Positions 41,857-50,813 are shown, numbered from the stretch's first letter. The stretch is DNA of 64,000 nucleotides from Fictibacillus norfolkensis (GCF_014836645.1 NZ_JACSQM010000002.1:186001-250000), one strand, 5' to 3'. Program-made: numbers and translations. Notes: a model not told the origin generated them from the sequence alone.

Positions 41857-42873
41857 TCATGGACGAAAATGCTGTGAAACCGTCCCTCTACCACCTTCTA
41901 CCTCAACTTCTGCATAAGCCCCGTTTATAAAAGTAATCTGAGGTGGTACATGTCCACAGTCCACATCGTAAATAATTGGTATTTTCAGCTCATCTGCCAT
42001 TTCTCTATACACGTCTTCCTTTGTGTAATGATTAACAGGCTCATTTGCAGGGCTTCGGCCAAACAGAATACCGGAACAATTATCAAACCAGCCGGCTAGC
42101 TTCATTTGAACAAGTGATCTTCTCAAATCAGCTGTGTTCATTTCACAATTCTCTAAGTACCAAACGATGGGTTCTCCATTAATCTTCTGTTTATTAAAAT
42201 GAGCGACGTCGCCATAAGGTGTTCCTACCAGATGACGAATCACATCAATACAACCTCCAAGCAGACGTCCAGAAATCTTTTCGTATTTACCTGAGACCGT
42301 CATCCACTCTGTATCTTCAGTTAGATGAAACACGTATGGTGTTGTTGCTTCGTGGTTCCATTCTTTTTGATATTTCTCTGAAGACTTCTGAAGAACGGTT
42401 TCCCCTTCTCTTGTTGAGAGTACGTTTTCCCACATCGCTGTTGTTTCATCAGAGTACTCACCTCTTAAATCGACTAAATTCGTGCCATGAGCGGTTGCAA
42501 TCCCTGTTTTTAACGTGATGGGAAGCAAAAGAGCACTTGTGTCTGAATACCCTAGAATCCATTTTTCTGGAACATTCATGAAATCGATATGTTCTAAGAT
42601 TTCAATTAATAGCTCTCCACCCCAAGGAGGGATGATTAAATCTATCTTTGTATCTCTTAACATCTCTTTAAACTCTGCAGCACGTGTTTTTGCCGGTGCT
42701 GACTTTGCCTTTACTTGCGTCCATACCGTATCACCACAAGTTACTTCATATCCTCTCTTCTCCATTCGAAGACATGCTTGCTTGAACATGTCATGAAGAG
42801 CTGATTGAACACCAGATGAAGGAGCAGTTACTCCAATCGTTGCTTTTTCTTTTAATAATGGATACCTAATCAT
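41857..42873 (-). CDS. S66-family serine peptidase (LD-carboxypeptidase/MccF-like)
   Basis: 338 residues. Catalytic features of family S66: nucleophile Ser110 in ILGYSDTSALL, the glutamate in VWYLENCEMN and the histidine in DVDCGHVPPQITF. The gap-free MccF-type core (IDLIIPPWGGELLIEIL) points to the branch that includes microcin C immunity peptidase MccF and muramoyl-tetrapeptide LD-carboxypeptidase A. Cytoplasmic. Whether it acts on peptidoglycan peptides or on toxic acyl-adenylates cannot be told. Confidence 0.85.
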   Translation of the reverse strand: MIRYPLLKEKATIGVTAPSSGVQSALHDMFKQACLRMEKRGYEVTCGDTVWTQVKAKSAPAKTRAAEFKEMLRDTKIDLIIPPWGGELLIEILEHIDFMNVPEKWILGYSDTSALLLPITLKTGIATAHGTNLVDLRGEYSDETTAMWENVLSTREGETVLQKSSEKYQKEWNHEATTPYVFHLTEDTEWMTVSGKYEKISGRLLGGCIDVIRHLVGTPYGDVAHFNKQKINGEPIVWYLENCEMNTADLRRSLVQMKLAGWFDNCSGILFGRSPANEPVNHYTKEDVYREMADELKIPIIYDVDCGHVPPQITFINGAYAEVEVEGGRGTVSQHFRP

Positions 42874-42941
42874 ATGAAATCATCCTAATTTTGTATTTTT
42901 CTGTGTTTAAATAAACTTCTACAAAATAAGAATGAGTTCCT

Positions 42942-43964
42942 TCATTTCTTTGCAATTAGAGGTGATTCCACCTTGACGATAACTTTACCTTTCGCTCTCC
43001 CCGTTTCTACGTATTCGATTGCTTTCTGTGCATCTTCAAATGAAAAAACTTTATCAATCACAGGTACGATGTCTTCTTTTTCTACCAAATCAGCAATCCT
43101 TCTTAACTGTTCTCCACTCGGCTTCATAAATAGGAAATGGTAGTGGACGTTATGTTTCTTTTCAAGCATCGTTAACTTTCTGCTCACGATAGAGAAAATC
43201 ACTTTTTTGATAAACCCCATGTTGTTTTCTTCTGCAAATGCCTTATTCGGAACGGCAGAAACAGAAACGATCTTTCCACCTGGTCTCAATACTTCGAATG
43301 ATTTTTCTAAAGAATTTCCACCTAACGTATCAAAGACAGCATCATAACCTTTAAGGACTTTCTCAAAAGCCTGTTCTTTGTAATTGATGATCTCGTCAGC
43401 TCCCAATGACTTTACAAGATCGTATCCTTTATCACTTGCTGTTGTAGCTACATATGCTCCCATGGCTTTTGCAAGCTGAATCGCAAATGTACCAACCCCA
43501 CCCGCACCAGCGTGGATTAAGATTTTTTGTCCTTCTTTCAATTGAATAACATCATGAAAGGCTTGCCAAGTGGTCAGTCCAACTAGCGGCAGAGATGCAC
43601 TTTCAATCAAAGAAATGTTACTCGGTGCGATTGCAACATCATCTTCGTTTACTGAAATATATTCGGCGAATGTTCCGATTCGATTCTTTCTTGGCCTTCC
43701 ATACACTTTATCTCCCGGTTGAAACGTAGAAACTTTACTCCCTACCTGCTCGACGGTTCCTGAAAAATCATTACCAAGAATTAACGGCATGTCATAAGAT
43801 AACAGCATTTTTACTTTTCCATCTCTTATTTTAAAATCAATCGGATTAATACTTGCAGCATGTATTCTGACTAAAAGATCCTGATCACCAATTTCAGGTT
43901 TGTGCATCTCTGTTTCTTGTAGTGCTACGTCCTTGCCGTAACGATCGATTGTCATTGCTTTCAT
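42942..43964 (-). CDS. Zinc-independent MDR oxidoreductase (quinone reductase-like)
   Basis: 340 residues of the quinone-oxidoreductase branch: GroES-like domain (LLVRIHAASINPIDFKIRDGK, GNDFSGTVEQVG) and Rossmann motif ILIHAGAGGVGTFAIQLAK near residue 147. The NPIDFK motif marks the zinc-free subgroup using NADPH to reduce quinones or enals. Single gene. Confidence 0.85.
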   Translation of the reverse strand: MKAMTIDRYGKDVALQETEMHKPEIGDQDLLVRIHAASINPIDFKIRDGKVKMLLSYDMPLILGNDFSGTVEQVGSKVSTFQPGDKVYGRPRKNRIGTFAEYISVNEDDVAIAPSNISLIESASLPLVGLTTWQAFHDVIQLKEGQKILIHAGAGGVGTFAIQLAKAMGAYVATTASDKGYDLVKSLGADEIINYKEQAFEKVLKGYDAVFDTLGGNSLEKSFEVLRPGGKIVSVSAVPNKAFAEENNMGFIKKVIFSIVSRKLTMLEKKHNVHYHFLFMKPSGEQLRRIADLVEKEDIVPVIDKVFSFEDAQKAIEYVETGRAKGKVIVKVESPLIAKK

Positions 43965-44103
43965 TTTTTACATTAAACCTCCATCATGCAGCCCATTTCA
44001 TTCTGATTTTACTATTATGTACAACGAACAAGCTACTCAAAAGGAACATCAATCATATTCATATATCGAACAAACTGTTTAGAGGAAGGAGGAAACTCTA
44101 TTT

Positions 44104-44490
44104 ATGAATAATAATCCAATGAACAATCATCCTTATAATCATCAACATCAGCATTCAATAGATGAATCACAATATTTAGATCGCCAAACGGAAGAAGATG
44201 AGGCAGGTCCATTTTCTCCACCGCCTCAACAATTTGCCCAAAGCCAGATACCACAGCCGTTTTTCACACAAACATTCCAGCCTCCTCAAATTCGTGCCCG
44301 GTTATGCAGCTGTTTAGGAAATTGGGGTCTCTTAGGTCTTCGTCGTCCAGGTCAGTTTGGGCGTGATTTTTGGTTCTTCCTTGTAGCAATTCGTCAAAAC
44401 AGCGTTACCGGCTATATCTGGATCGGCGGCCGGAGGCAGCGTGTACGATACCAATTTTCCCAGATCCGAAACTTCGTGTGTTTTGGTTGA
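44104..44490 (+). CDS. His/Gln/Pro-rich protein, unknown (possibly spore-related)
   Basis: 128 residues: first 60 rich in N, H, Q and P (HPYNHQHQHSIDE, PPPQQFAQSQIPQPFF); the last 65 contain an aromatic domain (RDFWFFLVAIRQNSVTGYIWIGGRRQRVRYQF). Start and AAGGAGG are good though the spacing is long (12 bases). Low-complexity N-termini of this kind are common in spore coat proteins; no family is recognised. Confidence 0.5.
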   Translation: MNNNPMNNHPYNHQHQHSIDESQYLDRQTEEDEAGPFSPPPQQFAQSQIPQPFFTQTFQPPQIRARLCSCLGNWGLLGLRRPGQFGRDFWFFLVAIRQNSVTGYIWIGGRRQRVRYQFSQIRNFVCFG

Positions 44491-44527
44491 TCGTGCAAAG
44501 AAGTCATACATTCTGAAAGCATAAGAA

Positions 44528-44557
44528 AAAGCCGCTCCCTAGGGAACGGCTTTCTTT
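44528..44557. terminator. Bidirectional terminator
   Basis: AAAGCCG-TCCC/GGGA-CGGCTTT with a minimal loop between the convergent genes. Confidence 0.8.
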
Positions 44558-44568
44558 GTTCACATTTC

Positions 44569-44985
44569 TTATAATAGATCACCAAGGATGTCATCAAGTA
44601 TTCCTTCGTCATCATTTTCATCGTCTTCCCAGTGGTCATTGTCATTACGATCCAAAATGTTGTCCAGATCTAGGCTAGCATCTAAGTTTAGATCTAAACG
44701 AGCGCTGTCTTCCTCACTCCAGCCATTCTCTTCTGCCCAAGCTTGAATTTCACCTTCTGTCATTCCTTTTGCTTCTGCCCAAGCTTGAAGATCGGACATC
44801 TCCCAATGATTCGCTTCTGCCCAAGCTGCAAATTCAGCTGAAGTTACAGTTTCATTATTCTCAATCGCAGCATTGAGCTTCGTGCTAAGATCTACAGTGG
44901 TGCTGTCATCTTGAGCAAAGGATGCAGTACCTCCACCTAATAGCAATCCCACAGCTAGTCCTGTACTCGCAAATTTCTTCATCAT
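44569..44985 (-). CDS. Secreted acidic protein with WAE repeats
   Basis: 138 residues: signal peptide (1-24), then three tandem units of about 18 residues built on A-W-A-E-x-x-x-W/G (AAWAEANHWEMSDLQ, AWAEAKGMTEGEIQ, AWAEENGWSEED), then an aspartate/asparagine-rich C-terminus. Each unit should form two short helices with a buried tryptophan. No family recognised. ATG pair at 44985/44982; GGAG precedes. Confidence 0.6.
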   Translation of the reverse strand: MMKKFASTGLAVGLLLGGGTASFAQDDSTTVDLSTKLNAAIENNETVTSAEFAAWAEANHWEMSDLQAWAEAKGMTEGEIQAWAEENGWSEEDSARLDLNLDASLDLDNILDRNDNDHWEDDENDDEGILDDILGDLL

Positions 44986-45145
44986 GATTCATCACACTCC
45001 TGTAATTTTTTTGTCTTGCACTAAGCTAACGAAGTGGATGTCGAATCAGATCATTTTTACGTCAATATGAGTAAATAGGCTTATGATCCTTCAAAAAATT
45101 AGGAGTTAATGATTTAAAAGAAGAGAGTAATTTAAATTAGCAGAA

Positions 45146-46513
45146 TTAAATCATATTACCTTCTTGATCGTTTCGTTTCTTTTGTATAATCATTGAAATG
45201 ATTCCTATAATCACTGAGATTCCGATACTAACATATAGCCCCGGCCGGATTGTTTCTTCAAACCAAGTTCCTGTAACGGCTAAAGAAATTAATAGGATAG
45301 CAACAATTGAAATCAACTTCACCCATAAGGATTGCTGCAACATTTTCATTGAAGACAAAATGATAAACAACCAGTTGAATAAAAGTAAAATCCCAGCTGC
45401 GGTTGTAATGTATTCATAGATCCTTCCTGGGAGAAGTAGGGCTGTTATAATGCTAGCTAAAAGTCCTCCTGCTCCTAAACCCATGGCAGGAAGCGGCAAT
45501 TTTTTAAATTTTATTGTCTTCGCAAACAATTTCGGAGCATCTCCATCTTCTGCAAGCGTCCTTAATAGGTTGGTCACTCCAAATAAAGCTGCTGCCATTG
45601 CAGAAAACCCCGCTACGATGATGGCTCCATTAAATACATGAGGAAAAAAACCTAGATGATACCTTTCCATCGCCGTAACAAACGGACTTTCTTTATGATC
45701 GAATGTTTCTATAGCAACAGTAGATACGGCAAGTCCGATCGATAGGACATAGATGATGGTAAGAATAAAAAGCATGATCGTTCCTGCTTTTGAAGCATCT
45801 TCTGTCTTTTTCAATTGCATCGCCATCATGCCGATCACTTCAATTCCGCCAAATGCATAAAACGCATAGATAAGAGACGACCAAAATCCTTTTAACCCAC
45901 CTGTAAAATAACCGTTGTACGTACTTGGTATATCCAGATTATAACTTTTACCGTCCACAAAACCCATTAATCCTGCGATCGCCAAAATAATAAACATAAC
46001 GATTGCTGCCACTTTTATGACTGCCAGTAAATTTTCAACTTGATCGAATTTCTTCGTACCTGCTAAAACAACAACAATGGCTAACACCGCGTAGAATGCT
46101 GCAAAGATCCAAAGCGGAACATGTGGCAGCCAAAATTGAGAAAGGATCGAGAGCGCAGTAAGCTGACTTCCCATGATCAATATGCTCGAGACCCAATAAT
46201 TCCAGCCACAACTAAAACCCGCCCATCTTCCATAGGCATGAGTGGCATAATAACAAAACGAACCTTTTTGAGGATCAGCTGCTGTCATTCTGGCTAATAA
46301 CTGAAACACGATGTACGTTCCTATAGCAGCCAATATAAAGGAAAAAACGATTGATGGGCCGGTAAGTTGGATCCCAATTGTGGATCCCAAAAAATAACCT
46401 GTCCCAATTGTACATCCTACTCCCACAAGAGAGAGCTGCCACCAAGCCATGTTCTTTGCTTCTGAATGATCAAGATTTGGTTGAACGGGTCCATTACAAC
46501 TAGATTTCTTCAC
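45146..46513 (-). CDS. APC-family amino acid permease
   Basis: 455 residues, 12 helices. LVGVGCTIGTGYFLGSTIGIQLTGPSIV is the TM1 unwound substrate loop, and YAFYAFGGIEVIGMMAMQLKKTEDASKA the TM6 block. Closest in character to the YbxG/GABA-permease branch of Bacillus. It starts at GTG 46513 behind GGAGGG. No regulatory RNA precedes it, in contrast to the permease at 18.8 kb. Substrate unknown. Confidence 0.83.
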   Translation of the reverse strand: MKKSSCNGPVQPNLDHSEAKNMAWWQLSLVGVGCTIGTGYFLGSTIGIQLTGPSIVFSFILAAIGTYIVFQLLARMTAADPQKGSFCYYATHAYGRWAGFSCGWNYWVSSILIMGSQLTALSILSQFWLPHVPLWIFAAFYAVLAIVVVLAGTKKFDQVENLLAVIKVAAIVMFIILAIAGLMGFVDGKSYNLDIPSTYNGYFTGGLKGFWSSLIYAFYAFGGIEVIGMMAMQLKKTEDASKAGTIMLFILTIIYVLSIGLAVSTVAIETFDHKESPFVTAMERYHLGFFPHVFNGAIIVAGFSAMAAALFGVTNLLRTLAEDGDAPKLFAKTIKFKKLPLPAMGLGAGGLLASIITALLLPGRIYEYITTAAGILLLFNWLFIILSSMKMLQQSLWVKLISIVAILLISLAVTGTWFEETIRPGLYVSIGISVIIGIISMIIQKKRNDQEGNMI

Positions 46514-46583
46514 AATAATACCCTCCTGCTTTACAAGTATTATTGTTTTACTTAAGCGTTTGAATATTCATTGGCCCAAGAAA

Positions 46584-46621
46584 AAAACAGCTTTAGAAAA
46601 AATTTCAGAGCTGTTTTTTAC
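46584..46621 (-). terminator. Intrinsic terminator, LysE gene
   Basis: AACAGCT/AGCTGTT around an A/T loop, overlapping the LysE stop; T runs on both sides. Confidence 0.65.
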
Positions 46622-47247
46622 GATAATAAAAACGATATACCTTTATACCCAAAATAAAAACCAAATCCGATCAGTGATAATCCTGATAGTTTTGAAATTC
46701 CATGTAAAATGCGGTCAGCCAGCATTTTACGGAAACTGCTGGATACGATCGCCATCGCGAAATCCCATAAGAGAATGCCTGAAAATATGGCCGCACTATA
46801 GAGAAGTAGACTTTCCAGCGAATATTTCGTTGCAGTTTCTGCGAGTATAGAACCGTATATTCCTAACCAAAATAAGATGGTAAGAGGATTGGTAAGAGAC
46901 ATTAGAAAACCGGCCAGAAAACTCCTGCTGTTATGTACGGTGTAATCTTGCTGTATGCTCTTTCTTTCCACAGAAGCTTTTTTGAATGTCTCGATTCCCG
47001 TGTAAAGGAGTACGAAGCTGCCAAAGAGCCAGAGAAAAGTTTTGATGAACGGAGTATTGATATAGCTAACAAGCCCCATGTACACCATAAGCATATAGAG
47101 TGCATCTGCAACAGTTGCACCTAACCCGACCATCCAAGCTTGCCAAAATCCGTATTTGATTCCGCGGTCCATCTGTGCAGCGTTTACCGGACCAATGGGA
47201 GCCGCCAAAGATAGACCTAGCAGTACATATTTAAAAAATATAATCAT
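46618..47247 (-). CDS. LysE/RhtB-family amino acid exporter
   Basis: 209 residues with six helices. LLGLSLAAPIGPVNAAQMDRGIKYGFWQAWMVGLGATVADALYML is the LysE signature (GPVNA). Members export basic or neutral amino acids or related compounds. ATG 47247 has GGAGG six bases upstream. Single gene next to, but not co-oriented in one unit with, the small ORF that follows divergently. Confidence 0.86.
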   Translation of the reverse strand: MIIFFKYVLLGLSLAAPIGPVNAAQMDRGIKYGFWQAWMVGLGATVADALYMLMVYMGLVSYINTPFIKTFLWLFGSFVLLYTGIETFKKASVERKSIQQDYTVHNSRSFLAGFLMSLTNPLTILFWLGIYGSILAETATKYSLESLLLYSAAIFSGILLWDFAMAIVSSSFRKMLADRILHGISKLSGLSLIGFGFYFGYKGISFLLS

Positions 47248-47353
47248 TGAAGACCTCCACGAATAAGATGGACAACTCATGCTTGTCTTAAATCTTATTC
47301 GGAAGGAATTCTAATCAGACCTAAAATCAAAAAGTGAATGGGAGATCATACAA

Positions 47354-47617
47354 ATGGATCATCAGTTAAGCCCTAAGATTCAAGAAGCACTTCACCATGT
47401 AAAACGTGCGGATGAAGCCATGATAGAAGCTCAAGCGAACCAAACGCCATCTTGTTTTCAAACAGCAAAATTATGGCTCGAAACCGCTCAGCAATCCGTA
47501 CATGACGCAGGTGAAGGAATGTCAGAAGAAGAAAAGAAACAAATTCATCACGCTAAAGAATACTTAAGACATCTTCATGAAACACAAGCTGCACTTCAAG
47601 AAACAAGATACGAATAA
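47354..47617 (+). CDS. Small helical protein, unknown
   Basis: 87 residues, nearly all helical and charged (PKIQEALHHVKRADEAMIEAQANQ, FQTAKLWLETAQQSVHDA). GGGAG precedes ATG. Resembles the many 80-90-residue cytoplasmic proteins of Bacillus of unknown role; I recognise no specific family. Confidence 0.55.
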   Translation: MDHQLSPKIQEALHHVKRADEAMIEAQANQTPSCFQTAKLWLETAQQSVHDAGEGMSEEEKKQIHHAKEYLRHLHETQAALQETRYE

Positions 47618-47622
47618 TTTAG

Positions 47623-47650
47623 AAATCCCTCATGAAAACATCATGAGGGA
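47623..47650. terminator. Bidirectional terminator
   Basis: ATCCCTCATGA/TCATGAGGGAT with a five-base loop, between convergent small genes. Confidence 0.8.
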
Positions 47651-47658
47651 TCTTTATG

Positions 47659-47886
47659 TTAGGCAAATAAATTTCGGATAAAACCTGCTTGGTTGACCGT
47701 TTCAGTTTTAATATCAACATTTAGTTTACGAATGTTATCACAATAAATATGAAGTCGTTTTGCTTTTTCTGCGTTTAGATAAGAGGCGTAGTTGTCCAGC
47801 TTATCTACTTCGCGAAGTACGTCTTCCTTTGTGTCTGCTTTCTCGATCCTGCTGCAACAAGAGCTGATCTGGTCATAAACAGACAT
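47659..47886 (-). CDS. Small helical protein, unknown
   Basis: 75 residues beginning MSVYDQISSCCSRIEKAD. ATG 47886 follows AAAGGAGG by nine bases; a GTG at 47895 overlaps that site. Helical, with paired cysteines near the N-terminus. No family recognised. Confidence 0.5.
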   Translation of the reverse strand: MSVYDQISSCCSRIEKADTKEDVLREVDKLDNYASYLNAEKAKRLHIYCDNIRKLNVDIKTETVNQAGFIRNLFA

Positions 47887-48066
47887 GCTAGCCACCTCCT
47901 TTATGTTTTATTTAATAATTCCCTTCTACTAAATTTTAAAACTGAGACATAAGAACTTTTAAGTTGTTTATATTTACATTCCTTTAACCTTAAAAGTTGT
48001 TTGTTAAATAGGGCGCGTAACATGAATTTAATCATATTAACTTGCCGAAGAAAATTCCTTAAAGTA

Positions 48067-48094
48067 AAAAAGAGCTGATTTCAGCTCTTTTTTC
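48067..48094 (-). terminator. Intrinsic terminator of the frameshifted XRE gene
   Basis: AAAAAGAGCTGA/TCAGCTCTTTTT with a TT loop, six bases after the stop. Confidence 0.85.
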
Positions 48095-48099
48095 ACATT

Positions 48100-48454
48100 T
48101 TACTTTTTTTGAACTGCATCTCGTAAGATTCGCAGCGTATTAATGATGAAATCGATTTCCTCTTCCGTTAATTTTTGCCCATCCAATAAAAGCGTATATT
48201 TTTTTAACAGTTCTTCAGATGATAAATCCAAATCATACATTAATCTTTCTTCGGCCGTTGTAAGTTTTTCCGTTTCATCTAACAAATGTACAAAATCTAC
48301 TCCGTAAACTCCTGCAATTTTTTTTAATAATGAAATTGAAGGTGAATAAATGCCTCGTTCAATTTTAGACAAGTTGCTATAATCGTAGTTTATTTTTGCA
48401 GCAAGCTCTTTTAATGTATCCCCATTTTTTTTTTCGAATCTCTTTGATTCTCAT
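48100..48454 (-). pseudogene. SinR-like XRE regulator, frameshifted in an A10 tract
   Basis: Starting at ATG 48454 (AAGG seven bases upstream) the code reads MRIKEIRK and then hits a run of ten A (T10 at 48425-48434). Read with nine A it continues NGDTLKELAAKINYDYSNLSKIERG, the exact counterpart of the intact paralogue at 49.6 kb (GDTLKELAAKVQYDFSNLSKIERG). With ten A it stops soon after. The remainder (48100-48372) encodes the rest of the HTH and a C-terminal LSSEELLKKYTLLLDGQKLTEEEIDF module. One extra base thus splits the gene; slippage could restore it. Confidence 0.8.
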
Positions 48455-48635
48455 ATCTAAGCCTTCACTTCCTACTAATAAGCATAGCTACATTTTATGT
48501 TTGAATGGTGTCATTTGTAAATTTAATAAACCTCAGTTGGCTTTTTTGTCAAAATAAAAAATAAAATTGGTATGTGTCACCAAAATTATTCTTTACGCAT
48601 ATCATTTAACTATGAGTAATGAAAATCGTACTCAT

Positions 48636-48676
48636 AAACTCCTTTGAACTGCTCCTGCTTGAAAAAGCAGGAGTTT
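48636..48676 (+). terminator. Terminator-like hairpin with competing partner
   Basis: CTCCTGCTT (48652-48660) and AAGCAGGAG (48665-48673) form a 9-bp stem with a GAAA loop followed by TTTAATAATTT. AAACTCCT (48636-48643) could pair instead with AGGAGTTT (48669-48676). No gene ends here, so it may belong to a short transcript. Confidence 0.45.
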
Positions 48677-48817
48677 AATAATTTAAACGAGATTTGAAAA
48701 CACACTGCAAATAATAGGTTATCATTCTAACTTTTAATACTTTTAACGCATAGACTTTCTAACTACATTTTCTTTATAATATAGTTAACAATGTTAAAAA
48801 AATAGGAGAGAACTCTT

Positions 48818-49275
48818 ATGAATAAAAAAATGTAAACTTAGTCAGTTTAATTCGTAAATTGACAACGGAATACGAAAAAAAACATGATAAATTATACTTT
48901 ACATTCGAGAAAATAAATGATCATTTTATATATACGGACATAAATGAAAAATTCCTTCAAGAATTAAAGTTACAAAAATCCGATATCTTAGGCAAATCTT
49001 TATATGACCTCAAGCATCTTATAGAAGACTATTATGAAGATATGAATCGGATTTATAAAAAAGCATGGAATGGGGAACCGGTTTTTTATTATGTTACATC
49101 TATTTCTAATCCAGAAACTTTTTTTGTCATTTCACTTTATCCGATAGCAGACAATAATGGAAATGTAAGCAAAGTAGAAGGTCACTGTGTGCCATTAAAT
49201 AAAAATGAAATAAGTGAACTGCGGATAGGATTATCGTATTTTAGTGAAAACGAGTCAATTAATGTTATAAGATAA
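48818..49275 (+). pseudogene. PAS-like protein, frameshifted in an A7 tract
   Basis: AGGAGAG is followed at normal spacing by ATG 48818, which reads M-N-K-K-M-stop across a run of seven A. With eight A the frame reads MNKKNVNLVSLIRKLTTEYEKK and joins the 138-residue frame seen from 48859, which begins only with a TTG lacking a ribosome site. The long frame holds a PAS-type fold (FTFEKINDHFIYTDINEKFLQELKLQKSDILGKSLYDL, ending FFVISLYPIADNNGNVSKVEGH). It lies divergent from the frameshifted XRE gene. Broken, phase-variable or rescued by slippage. Confidence 0.72.
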
Positions 49276-49286
49276 ATTATAACCAT

Positions 49287-49315
49287 GAGGGTGGATATTC
49301 ACCCTCTTTTTTTAT
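49287..49315 (+). terminator. Intrinsic terminator, PAS gene
   Basis: GAGGGTG/CACCCTC with a six-base loop and seven T. Confidence 0.9.
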
Positions 49316-49631
49316 GCACACCTAATTAAAAATAATACATATCTTATTACATATATGGTTTTTTACAACGTTAAAACTGCTTTTTGAATTTTTTGCGTTC
49401 CAAATAAATAATTGAGTATAAGAGATAGTAAATAACCATAATTCTTGTCCAGTCCTTTTATGCATTAGAGGTACAATAATCAGACAATTAATTGAAGTGC
49501 TAGTTAACCGATAATTAATAATTTATTTTTATAAAAGGTCGTTTAAGTAGGCTAATAGTCCAAAAATGCAATATAATGATTATAGAACTTCTTTATTGGT
49601 AGATATATAAACGCAAGGTGGGATCTTTCTT
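49316..49631. other. AT-rich gap upstream of XRE regulator
   Basis: No gene seen. TATAAT at 49572-49577 is a candidate -10 for the regulator without a clear -35. GGTGGGATC before 49632 is the ribosome site. Nothing else recognised. Confidence 0.5.
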
Positions 49632-49997
49632 ATGAGAAAAATACGGGAGATAAGAAAACTGAAGGGTGACACCTTAAAAGAATTAGCAGCCAAAGTTCAA
49701 TATGATTTTAGCAACTTATCAAAGATCGAGCGTGGCCAAGTTAAACCATCCTTAAAATTACTTTCCAAGATTGCTGATATTTACGGTGTTAATATTTCGT
49801 ATTTTTTAGAAGAAGAACAGTTATCAAAAGCTGAACAAAGTTTTATTGGGGACCTTGAATTATCTTCTTCTGAATTGATGAATAAATACCGAATTATCTT
49901 AGATGGAAAACAAGTAACAACTCAGGAAGCCGATTTTATAGTTTCTATGATTAGAAAGCTAAGAGAAACGATTAACGATGTTAATGAAAAACAATAA
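49632..49997 (+). CDS. SinR-like XRE-family regulator
   Basis: 121 residues: helix-turn-helix at the N-terminus (IREIRKLKGDTLKELAAKVQYDFSNLSKIERGQVKPSLKLLSKIADIYGV) and a C-terminal helical module (ELSSSELMNKYRIILDGKQVTTQEADFIVSMIRKL) likely for oligomerisation. GGTGGGAT precedes ATG. Intact paralogue of the frameshifted gene at 48.1-48.5 kb. Targets unknown. Confidence 0.85.
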   Translation: MRKIREIRKLKGDTLKELAAKVQYDFSNLSKIERGQVKPSLKLLSKIADIYGVNISYFLEEEQLSKAEQSFIGDLELSSSELMNKYRIILDGKQVTTQEADFIVSMIRKLRETINDVNEKQ

Positions 49998-50139
49998 GAT
50001 CTTTACACTAAAATATATGATCTGAATTGGTATAATATACAATTTTTAAAAATAAAATGGTTTTACCCACTAATAAAGTGCATATCATGTAATAAGTTCT
50101 TTGTATGGACTCAATTATATGGCAAAGGTGAGAACCTAT

Positions 50140-50313
50140 ATGGAATCTATTGAAACCCTCAGTGAAAAACATTGGCATCTACTTCAAAAAATTGAACAAA
50201 ACGGTCTAGACACACATAAGTTTCAACATATCTTGGATGACCTTGAAAGAAACGGACCCTCATTATCGTTAGAGCAATTATTGGAAATATTATATTTTTG
50301 TGTTAAGAAATAA
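50140..50313 (+). CDS. 57-residue helical peptide, unknown
   Basis: ATG 50140 follows AAAGGTGAG by seven bases and encodes MESIETLSEKHWHLLQKIE...LEQLLEILYFCVKK, an amphipathic helical protein. A longer in-frame start at 50101 has no ribosome site. Its place after a SinR-like regulator is suggestive of a small partner protein, but no SinI motif is seen. Confidence 0.5.
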   Translation: MESIETLSEKHWHLLQKIEQNGLDTHKFQHILDDLERNGPSLSLEQLLEILYFCVKK

Positions 50314-50321
50314 CGGATATT

Positions 50322-50355
50322 AAAAAAACGCATAGAGTTCCTATGCGTTTTTTAA
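50322..50355. terminator. Bidirectional terminator
   Basis: AAAAAACGCATAG/CTATGCGTTTTTT with a six-base loop between convergent genes. Confidence 0.9.
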
Positions 50356-50813
50356 AATTCAATTATAACCGACGGCAGTGTACGACCTGTTTCCAGCAAT
50401 GTCTTCAGGTTACTCAAGATTGCTGGCCAACCATTGTTATACCCCACAAAAGTATCCTCTTCCTCAACTATATCCTCCTCCATCAAATGTTCATGGCGAA
50501 GTGTCAATCTTACCGTTCCGTTTATCTCTTTTAGTGTAAATGTTGCTACGGTCGGATTTTCACGCTCTTCTTCGTCCCATTTGTTATGCCAAGTAAAAGA
50601 AAGTTCTTTTTGTGGGTCGCACTTAATAATTTCACCCCAATCAGTAACCTTACTGCCGCGTGAATACGTAATGCGTGAACCTTCTTTCCATTCTGATTCC
50701 ACTCGACTGCCGAAAAAGTATTGTTCTGTTAGATCTCCGTTGGTCAGAGCCTCCCACACTTTCCTAGTAGTAGTCTCTATGTAAGTAATATATACAAACT
50801 TTAGATTCTCCAC
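50352..50813 (-). CDS. SRPBCC/AHSA1-domain protein
   Basis: 153 residues of the START-like AHSA1 fold: IETTTRKVWEALTNGDLTEQYFFGSRVESEWKEGSRI, a central ELSFTWHN and a C-terminal GWPAILSNLKTLLETG helix. These bind small hydrophobic ligands and often accompany ArsR regulators. It is 12 bases after the DinB gene and probably co-transcribed with it. Confidence 0.85.
   Translation of the reverse strand: MENLKFVYITYIETTTRKVWEALTNGDLTEQYFFGSRVESEWKEGSRITYSRGSKVTDWGEIIKCDPQKELSFTWHNKWDEEERENPTVATFTLKEINGTVRLTLRHEHLMEEDIVEEEDTFVGYNNGWPAILSNLKTLLETGRTLPSVIIEF

Noticed and set aside
44412..44645. 77-residue minus-strand frame
   Set aside because: Overlaps convergent genes and terminator; no ribosome site.
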